DNA from: Candidatus Shapirobacteria bacterium | GTDB lineage: Bacteria; Patescibacteriota; Microgenomatia; VGLL01 | Assembly: GCA_016866735.1 (NCBI GenBank) | Contig: VGLL01000002.1 | Location: 1-29,220 of the forward strand | Length of the DNA stretch: 29,220 nt | Direction: 5' to 3' | Part shown: positions 24,246-29,220 of the stretch, piece after piece | Numbering within the stretch: the stretch's first letter is position 1 | Layout: every line of letters starts with the position of its first letter | Notes under the pieces: generated by a model | Database searches by the model: none | Told to the model about the DNA's origin: nothing | The model's input: the letters and a program-made list of their open reading frames with translations, nothing else | Position numbers and translations under genes: made by a program

Positions 24246-24597
24246 GTTGTTTTAAAACCTCCTTTACAATTCGCCGGGCAATTTCAAAAGCCGCGGCCAG
24301 CCTTACAATCTTGATTTCTTTTAATCCTTTAATTTTAGCCAACTTTTCAAATGGTTGGTTAGCTAATCCCCGGTAAGATTGATAGGTAGTTAATATTTCA
24401 TTGGCGATTTGCTCCGCGCTTTTACCCGGTACGCCAGCACCGATAAGAATTGCTAAAAGCTCGCTATCGCTGCAGCTTTCTGGGCCTAAGCGTAAAAATT
24501 TTCCTCCGGGATGTCTCCATGAAACCACTTCGTTTTTCTTATTTACCGTAACTTTTGCGCCCTCACTCTCTCCTTTTTTATCACCGCTTCTTGCCAT
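24220..24597 (-). CDS. Stand-alone RadC N-terminal (UPF0758, helix-hairpin-helix) protein
   Basis: A 125-residue protein matching only the N-terminal part of RadC: RLGPESCSDSELLAILIGAG (36-55), then GKSAEQIANEILTTYQS and the helix-hairpin-helix-like LAKIKGLKEIKIVRLAAAFE (86-105). The C-terminal JAB/MPN metalloprotease-like domain of full RadC is absent, and the frame ends cleanly, so this is not an obvious frameshift. It overlaps the type IIG gene by 26 bases and carries that gene's Shine-Dalgarno sequence, so the two are probably made together. DNA binding is likely; helping the restriction enzyme is inference. ATG at 24597 is used because a TAGAAT box lies 8 bases upstream; a longer in-frame extension would run through the dnaA promoter. 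Confidence 0.85.
   Translation of the reverse strand: MARSGDKKGESEGAKVTVNKKNEVVSWRHPGGKFLRLGPESCSDSELLAILIGAGVPGKSAEQIANEILTTYQSYRGLANQPFEKLAKIKGLKEIKIVRLAAAFEIARRIVKEVLKQHEQISRSF
24258..24263 (-). promoter_or_regulatory. Shine-Dalgarno of the type IIG enzyme
   Basis: AGGAGG on the minus strand, 12 bases before the ATG at 24245, inside the RadC-like gene. The spacing is rather long but the match is complete. Confidence 0.65.
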
Positions 24598-24605
24598 TAA
24601 GAATA

Positions 24606-24611
24606 ATTCTA
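24606..24611 (-). promoter_or_regulatory. -10 box of the RadC-like/type IIG operon (leaderless)
   Basis: TAGAAT on the minus strand, 8 bases before the ATG at 24597, the same arrangement as at the DUF4012 gene. No convincing -35 was found at 16-18 bases. The region is shared with the divergent dnaA promoter. Confidence 0.4.
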
Positions 24612-24648
24612 CCTTTTTGGTAAATAAAAAGCTACCTATTTTCCCCTC

Positions 24649-24677
24649 TTTACAAATTGTGGATAACTTGCTATAGT
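24649..24677 (+). promoter_or_regulatory. dnaA promoter with internal DnaA box
   Basis: TTTACA (24649-24654), 17 bases, TATAGT (24672-24677). A perfect DnaA box, TTATCCACA on the minus strand, occupies 24658-24666 in the spacer. DnaA binding there would block RNA polymerase, the classic autorepression arrangement. The leader is about 23 bases. Confidence 0.75.
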
Positions 24678-24706
24678 TGGCTTCGGCTGCCCCAACTCTT
24701 TCTTCC

Positions 24707-26041
24707 ATGACTAGCGATAACCTTTGGAAAAATGTTTTAGAGGAACTCAAAATAACCGTCTCGGCGGCCACTTTCAGAACTTTTTTCAGCCAAACTATCC
24801 TTGTCTCTTTTGAAAATAATATCATCACCATCGGCTGCCCCAACGCTTATCTTCGGGAACAGGTCGAGCTGCGGTATTACTCGTTAATCAAGGACATCTT
24901 AGACCGACAGACAAAGCAGAAAAACAGCCTGGTTTTTATTCTTAGGTCGCCCGCGCAAGTTCAAACTGCGCTTGGCCCGCTTTTTGAAGAAGAAAAACCG
25001 CCGGAAGAAAAGGTGAAATTTGATCCCAATACCAACTTAAACCCCCGCTACACCCTTAAGACTTTTGTCGTCGGCAATTCCAATAACTTCGCCCATGCCG
25101 CCGCTTTGGGAATTATTAAAGACCCGGGCAATGCTTACAATCCTTTCTTTATCTGGGGCGGGGTGGGGGTTGGCAAAACCCATCTTCTTCAGGGAATCGG
25201 CCAAGAAATTCTGCAAAACTTCCCCTCTTATAAGATCCTCTACGCCAACGCGGAAACTTTCACCAACGAGCTGGTCACTGCCCTCCGCAATAAAACGGCC
25301 GGCTCTTTTAAGAAAAAATATCGTTCCGTTGACGTTTTACTTGTCGATGATATCCAGTTTATCGCCGGCAAGGAATACTCCCAAGAAGAATTTTTCCATA
25401 CCTTCAACACTCTCTATCTGGCCGGCCGGCAAATCATTCTTACCAGCGACCGGCGGCCGGAAGAACTGGCAGGGCTGGAAGAAAGGTTGGTTTCCCGCTT
25501 CCGCGGCGGACTAACCGTTGATGTCCAGCCGCCAGACTACGAGATGCGGGTGGCCATTATCAAACAAAAATGCCAGGAGAAGGAAATTAATATCGGGGAG
25601 GAGGCCATCCAGCTTATCGCCAAAACGGTCGAATCAAACGCGCGTGACTTAGAAGGTGTCCTTTTCCAAATAATTGCCCGCGCTTCCGGCGAGCCGGTCC
25701 AGACTGAACTGGTCAAAAATTTCTTGGGTGTCAAAAACGGCAGGAAACAAAGGAGGATCGCCCCGAAAAGAATCGTCGCTGCGGTGGGCCGTTTCTTCAA
25801 TCTTAAGCGCTCCGAGCTCGTGGGTCCTTCCCGCACCGCCGAAATTGCCCTTGCCAGACAAGTGGCGATGTATTTTCTGAAGAAAGAGTTGGAGATATCT
25901 CTTTTGGAAATTGCGGAAATATTGGGGCGCAGGGACCATACTACCGTCATCCACGGTGTGGATAAGATCAGTCGGCAATTTTCTACCAACGCAAACCTAA
26001 GAAAAGATATTTTGGCAATCAGAGAGAGAATTTATAGCTAA
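24707..26041 (+). CDS. dnaA: Chromosomal replication initiator DnaA
   Basis: A 444-residue protein with domain I (about 1-75, LWKNVLEELKITVSAATFRT), a short linker, the AAA+ domain with Walker A GGVGVGKT (151-158) and Walker B DVLLVDD (209-215), and domain IV with the box-binding signature RRDHTTVIHG (408-417). It binds DnaA boxes, oligomerises with ATP and opens the origin. An in-frame TTG at 24677 would lie inside the -10 box, so the start is ATG at 24707. No Shine-Dalgarno sequence is seen. It is divergent from the RadC-like gene and followed by the predicted origin and dnaN. Confidence 0.97.
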   Translation: MTSDNLWKNVLEELKITVSAATFRTFFSQTILVSFENNIITIGCPNAYLREQVELRYYSLIKDILDRQTKQKNSLVFILRSPAQVQTALGPLFEEEKPPEEKVKFDPNTNLNPRYTLKTFVVGNSNNFAHAAALGIIKDPGNAYNPFFIWGGVGVGKTHLLQGIGQEILQNFPSYKILYANAETFTNELVTALRNKTAGSFKKKYRSVDVLLVDDIQFIAGKEYSQEEFFHTFNTLYLAGRQIILTSDRRPEELAGLEERLVSRFRGGLTVDVQPPDYEMRVAIIKQKCQEKEINIGEEAIQLIAKTVESNARDLEGVLFQIIARASGEPVQTELVKNFLGVKNGRKQRRIAPKRIVAAVGRFFNLKRSELVGPSRTAEIALARQVAMYFLKKELEISLLEIAEILGRRDHTTVIHGVDKISRQFSTNANLRKDILAIRERIYS

Positions 26042-26243
26042 AATCCGTGGAAAAGAAAGGAGATGCCTTTTCCACAAAAAGCCAAAAACTATCCACAGTT
26101 TTTCGACTATTTTTACTCCTTTTTCCACTTTTTTCTTATGCTCCGGAAACAGAAGATATCCACTTTTCAACAATTGCTAACACTAACGCTATTAATAAAT
26201 ATCAGGGGTTGACACGAAACCTTTTTTAGCGCACAATAAGCCC
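26042..26243. other. Predicted replication origin (oriC)
   Basis: The 202-base dnaA-dnaN gap carries DnaA-box-like sequences: CGTGGAAAA (26046-26054, reverse of TTTTCCACG), TTTTCCACA (26068-26076), CTATCCACA (26089-26097), TTTTCCACT (26121-26129) and ATATCCACT (26156-26164), the last four in the same orientation. Just after the last box comes CTAACA, CTAACG, CTATTA, ATAAAT (26177-26200), an AT-rich, six-base-phased tract suitable for unwinding, possibly of the DnaA-trio kind. Together with the flanking genes and the leftward gene direction on the left side, this is the best origin candidate. Confidence 0.8.
26209..26237 (+). promoter_or_regulatory. dnaN promoter (leaderless)
   Basis: TTGACA (26209-26214), 17 bases, CACAAT (26232-26237). 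The GTG start of dnaN follows after six bases, so the transcript should start on it. Confidence 0.55.
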
Positions 26244-27362
26244 GTGAAAGTTTCCGTTCTCCAAGAAAATCTGAATCAAGGATTAACCACCGCTCTCCGT
26301 TTTATTAGCACGAGACCTCAACTGCCGGTTTTGGCCAACTGCCTTCTTGCGGTTGACAAGGGAAGGCTCAAGATTTCGACCACTAATCTCGAAGCGGGCA
26401 TTAGCCTTTGGCTGGGGGCAAAAATCGAAAAGGAAGGGCAGACTACGGTTTTGGCCAAAACTTTAGCCGAATACGTGGCTTGTCTTCCGGCCGACCGGGT
26501 TGATCTGGAAATAATTGAATCAAATTTAAGAGTGGCTTCCGCCAGCACGCTTGCCACTTTTCCGACCATTGCCGCGGCGGAGTTTCCCAAGATTGCCGCT
26601 TTTCCCGCCAAAGCCGATTTGCAATTAAGTCTGGCCGCTTTTTCTCAGGCAGTTTCCGAAGTGGCCTTTAGCGCCGGGCAGGACGAGGGCAGGCCGGTTT
26701 TGACCGGAGTTTTGCTGAAGAAGGAGGAAAAAGGTTTTTCTCTGGTGGGAACCGACGGTTACCGCCTTTCGGTCAAAAACTTCTCGCTTGATTCCGGTCT
26801 GCCCGGCGACTTGATTATTCCCGCGCGGGTTTTAAGCGAGGCCGTTCGGCTTAAGGGCGAGAAAAGTGAGGAAAAAGAAGGAGGAATTTTGGGCGTGGCC
26901 GTTACCCAGGAAGAAAACCAAGTGATCTTTGCTCTTCCCGAAATTGAGCTTTCTTGCCGTCTGATCGAGGGATCATTTCCCGACTACGAAAAAATAATCC
27001 CCAAGGAAGAGACTACCAAGATCATCTTTGACCGGGAGGAGTTTTTGCGGGCGGTTCGCCTTGCTTCTATCTTTGCCCGGGAGTCAGCCAATATCGTTAA
27101 ATTAAAAATTGAAGAGCAAAAATTAAAAATTTCGGCTAATTCGCCCCAGGTGGGCGAGAATGAAAGCACCGTCGCGATTAAACAGGAGGGTGAAGACCAA
27201 GAGATTGCTTTCAACTTTCGCTTTTTACTTGACTTTTTGAATAATACTATTAGCCAGGAAGTTTCCCTGGGAATGACCGGACCCTTAAATCCCGGGGTTT
27301 TTCGCTTAGTCGGGGATAATTCGCTTCTTCATCTTGTTATGCCTGTCAGGCTGCAGTCTTGA
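26244..27362 (+). CDS. dnaN: DNA polymerase III beta sliding clamp
   Basis: A 372-residue protein of normal clamp length with three clamp folds. Recognisable parts are FISTRPQLPVLANCLLAVDK near the N-terminus, LVGTDGYRLSVKNF in the middle, RLIEGSFPDYEKIIPKE opening the third fold, and the C-terminal LHLVMPVRL, where MPVR is the classic end. It forms the dimeric ring that holds polymerase on DNA. The start is GTG at 26244, next to a -10 box and with MKVSVLQENL matching the family start. It is separated from dnaA by the origin and ends six bases from a convergent gene. Confidence 0.97.
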   Translation: MKVSVLQENLNQGLTTALRFISTRPQLPVLANCLLAVDKGRLKISTTNLEAGISLWLGAKIEKEGQTTVLAKTLAEYVACLPADRVDLEIIESNLRVASASTLATFPTIAAAEFPKIAAFPAKADLQLSLAAFSQAVSEVAFSAGQDEGRPVLTGVLLKKEEKGFSLVGTDGYRLSVKNFSLDSGLPGDLIIPARVLSEAVRLKGEKSEEKEGGILGVAVTQEENQVIFALPEIELSCRLIEGSFPDYEKIIPKEETTKIIFDREEFLRAVRLASIFARESANIVKLKIEEQKLKISANSPQVGENESTVAIKQEGEDQEIAFNFRFLLDFLNNTISQEVSLGMTGPLNPGVFRLVGDNSLLHLVMPVRLQS

Positions 27363-27368
27363 GGCGGT

Positions 27369-27998
27369 CTATCTCGGCGCCACCCAGCGGCTGGAGGTAA
27401 AAAGGAGGTTCAGTTCTTTTTCCGGATCAGTAATGCCAAAGCTCGCCAGCCATCTAACCGCCTCGTTTTGGTAGCGATCGTAAGGGTTTTTGAGAATTTG
27501 GATAAAGAACTGGTCGGCATCAGGCAGATACTGAATGTAGTAGTTTTCGCTTTGCCTGGGCAAGCTGGCAATAACGCGCTCCTTGGCCGAACTTTGTGTC
27601 GCCGAAGGCGTGGCTATTGGAAATGGCCTTTCCTCAATCTTGGGGATAACCTTGGTCGTAAATTCCCAAAAAATTGGCGGCTCGTTTTGGTACCAGGCCT
27701 TAAGGCGGTATTTTTGCCCTGGCACAAAAGGTCTTTCCGGGTAAAGCGCAATCACATTTTTACTCGATTGACTTTTTTGGAGGGGCGTTTCCGGCTCAAT
27801 GGCGAAATAAACCTGGTCGGGGTAAATCGCTTTGTCAAAGGCAAGAGAGACTCTGGCGGTTAATTCCACTCCTACCGCTTGATTAGGGGGGTCAACTGAA
27901 ATAATTTTTGGCGGATGGGGCAGGAAGGACCAGACGACAAGAAGCGCGGCCGTAAAGGCAAGGCCGGCGATTAATATAAAAAAGTTTTTGTTTCTCAT
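27369..27998 (-). CDS. Membrane-anchored protein with bacterial Ig-like domain
   Basis: A 209-residue protein with an N-terminal membrane helix (about 6-26) followed by a Big_5/SbsA-type Ig-like domain (about 30-115): PPKIISVDPPNQAVGVELTA, VSLAFDKAIYPD, YPERPFVPGQKYRLKAWY. The remaining part (about 140-209) is a short alpha-helical region ending in a region reading FFIQILKNPYDRYQNEAVRW, which resembles a domain seen in other Patescibacteria surface proteins only in my impression. It probably faces outside. Its ATG overlaps the stop of the upstream transglycosylase-like gene by four bases, so both are one operon and may act together at the envelope. It runs head-on toward dnaN. Confidence 0.75.
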   Translation of the reverse strand: MRNKNFFILIAGLAFTAALLVVWSFLPHPPKIISVDPPNQAVGVELTARVSLAFDKAIYPDQVYFAIEPETPLQKSQSSKNVIALYPERPFVPGQKYRLKAWYQNEPPIFWEFTTKVIPKIEERPFPIATPSATQSSAKERVIASLPRQSENYYIQYLPDADQFFIQILKNPYDRYQNEAVRWLASFGITDPEKELNLLFTSSRWVAPR

Positions 27999-29220
27999 GG
28001 CGCTGGCGTCAGTTTGGCTAACTCTTTTTCGTACTGTTTATAAAGCGCTAAGATCGCTTCGCAATAGTTTACTCCACAGCCACGCGCCCCTTCAAGGCAA
28101 CTGGCAGTAGGCCGGGCGCCGCACTCGCTGGTACCGCAGGAACCGCAGTACGCACGAGCCGTATTCCTAACCAGGGTTTCTTCTGCGTCTTTTTCTCTTT
28201 TACTCCAATCGCATTCATTTGGTTTGGTTCCGCTATCGGCTTTAATTTTTTTAGCGGCGGCTTCAATGGCCAGATCAAGCTGGCACCTCTCCATTAAGTC
28301 GTGTCCGGGCATGATATTTCCCCAGGTAATTTGTTCCAGCTGCATCGGGCCGACGACTGTCGTTTGCGGGCAGGGATTAGGCGAAATAGCCGCGCAGGTG
28401 TCGTAGCAATAGCCCAGGCTGCAAGCGCCGGGCTTGGCGGGATAAAGGGTGCAGCCTTCGTTTTCCCACCAGCGAGCGGGGCTAGGCGAGCCATCGGGGT
28501 TTTTGTTCGAATAATAGTAAGTAATGGTGTCGGAAAAAAGGAGAATCTTTTGGGTTTCCATCTGGGCCGTGGCTAAAAGATAGCTTAAAGGCACGCAGTT
28601 TCTGGCCGCTGCCGCAGAAAGCAACTTAAAGAGCTGGCTTTCCGGCCTAAGGGGAAGGGCAAAGGGGGTTTTCCCCGGTCCTCCCGCGATGGTTTTTACT
28701 TTTGAGATAATAAAGGCTCCGGCGGTAATGATTGAGAAGAAGAGGCGGAGAGCCGTTAGCGCGATGAAAACAAAAGCGATAAGAGAGAGGAGGAAGGGGA
28801 GAAGGACGATGACCATTCCGGTGATGATACCAAAGACCTTGTTTAAACTTTCCACAAGATAGCCGGATTGTCCCTTGAGCCCCCGGCCAAAAAAGGCCTT
28901 TTCGAAAAAAGAAAAAAGTCCCTTTCCCTGAAGGAAATTAACAGCTTTTTTCAGCAAAGACTTAGCGGTGTCAAGGAGGAAGCCGCCGACGGCGCCGATG
29001 GCCGTTCCAACCGGCCCTCCTAAGAAAGTACCAATGGTGGCGGCAAGTTTTGTAAGAGCTAATCTTTCTGCAACGAAGACGAGTCCCTTTTTGACTGCCT
29101 GGCCCAGGCCGCTTTTGCCTACCTGTAAAAGAAAATTGAGGCCCGCCTGCCGTAAATTCCGCCAGCCGAGATTGATTGATTTGCCCAGGGCAGTTTTGGA
29201 GAACCAGGACGCAAGAGACC
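27995..29220 (-). CDS. Cysteine-rich lytic-transglycosylase-like membrane protein, 5' end cut by window edge
   Basis: The frame is open from the window edge to 27995, giving at least 408 residues, so an internal TTG at 28957 is not the real start. The N-terminal part seen is Gly/Ala/Leu-rich amphipathic (GGPVGTAIGAVGGFLLDTAK), then two adjacent membrane helices (about 140-185 of the visible part). The outer domain resembles a lytic transglycosylase/SLT fold: LLATAQMETQK supplies the likely catalytic Glu and VVGPMQLEQITW matches the GxMQ motif. About 16 cysteines in this domain suggest disulfides, which implies an oxidising outside location. It may open peptidoglycan for a secretion or pilus machine; no such genes are in the window. 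The stop overlaps the following Ig-like gene. Confidence 0.75.
   Translation of the reverse strand, partial: SLASWFSKTALGKSINLGWRNLRQAGLNFLLQVGKSGLGQAVKKGLVFVAERLALTKLAATIGTFLGGPVGTAIGAVGGFLLDTAKSLLKKAVNFLQGKGLFSFFEKAFFGRGLKGQSGYLVESLNKVFGIITGMVIVLLPFLLSLIAFVFIALTALRLFFSIITAGAFIISKVKTIAGGPGKTPFALPLRPESQLFKLLSAAAARNCVPLSYLLATAQMETQKILLFSDTITYYYSNKNPDGSPSPARWWENEGCTLYPAKPGACSLGYCYDTCAAISPNPCPQTTVVGPMQLEQITWGNIMPGHDLMERCQLDLAIEAAAKKIKADSGTKPNECDWSKREKDAEETLVRNTARAYCGSCGTSECGARPTASCLEGARGCGVNYCEAILALYKQYEKELAKLTPAP

Noticed and set aside
24597..24843. Longer start for the RadC-like gene (82 extra codons)
   Set aside because: The extension runs through the dnaA promoter and into the dnaA coding region, and matches no RadC sequence.
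26047..26229. Plus-strand frame of 60 codons between dnaA and dnaN
   Set aside because: It lies entirely in the DnaA-box region and its composition follows the boxes; treated as origin DNA.
28957..29220. Internal TTG at 28957 as the start of the transglycosylase-like gene
   Set aside because: The frame stays open, with protein-like sequence, all the way to the window edge, so the gene is 5'-truncated.

Overview
The window looks like chromosomal DNA around the replication origin of a small-genome, uncultured-type bacterium, most likely a Candidate Phyla Radiation (Patescibacteria) member, perhaps Microgenomates-like. The reasons are the dnaA/dnaN origin block, very tightly packed and overlapping genes, the combination of DUF4012, VanW-like and flippase genes with the yidC cluster, short versions of housekeeping proteins (ValRS, L34, a RadC N-terminal fragment), and a standard genetic code with TGA as stop. 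The class-level placement is inference. No intergenic stretch exceeds 300 bases.

Left part (1-3330): a 3'-truncated TylF-type methyltransferase, a PEGA/SH3 lipoprotein, a tRNA-Cys with an unusual elbow, an unrecognised 219-residue protein, and an M23 peptidase whose consensus promoter is followed at once by a terminator-like hairpin. A heptanucleotide repeat tract lies next to groEL. Middle part (3328-12503): groES-groEL, a membrane-anchored solute-binding protein, a compact valyl-tRNA synthetase, a Phd/PIN toxin-antitoxin pair, a family 2 glycosyltransferase divergent from a TPR protein, and ribosomal protein L25.

Right part (12536-20737): a large DUF4012 protein with a degenerate SDR/epimerase-like N-terminus, then (reading leftwards) rpmH, rnpA, yidD, yidC, jag/khpB, a Wzx-type flippase, a VanW protein and RNase HI. 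The yidC-to-rnhA genes overlap or abut within 4 bases, so protein export, envelope polymer and RNase H genes are probably translated together. Between rpmH and dnaA, where many bacteria have nothing, sits a type IIG-like restriction-methylation enzyme preceded by a stand-alone RadC N-terminal domain. dnaA has a perfect DnaA box inside its promoter. The 202-base dnaA-dnaN gap carries several DnaA boxes and an AT-rich tract and is the predicted oriC. Most genes left of it run leftwards, away from the origin. After dnaN come two head-on genes: an Ig-like membrane protein and a cysteine-rich lytic-transglycosylase-like membrane protein that runs off the window.

A window-wide regulatory theme is that many first-in-transcript genes have a good -10 box only 6-10 bases before the start codon, which implies leaderless mRNAs. 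Some internal genes (the VanW gene, the restriction enzyme) instead carry full AGGAGG Shine-Dalgarno sequences.
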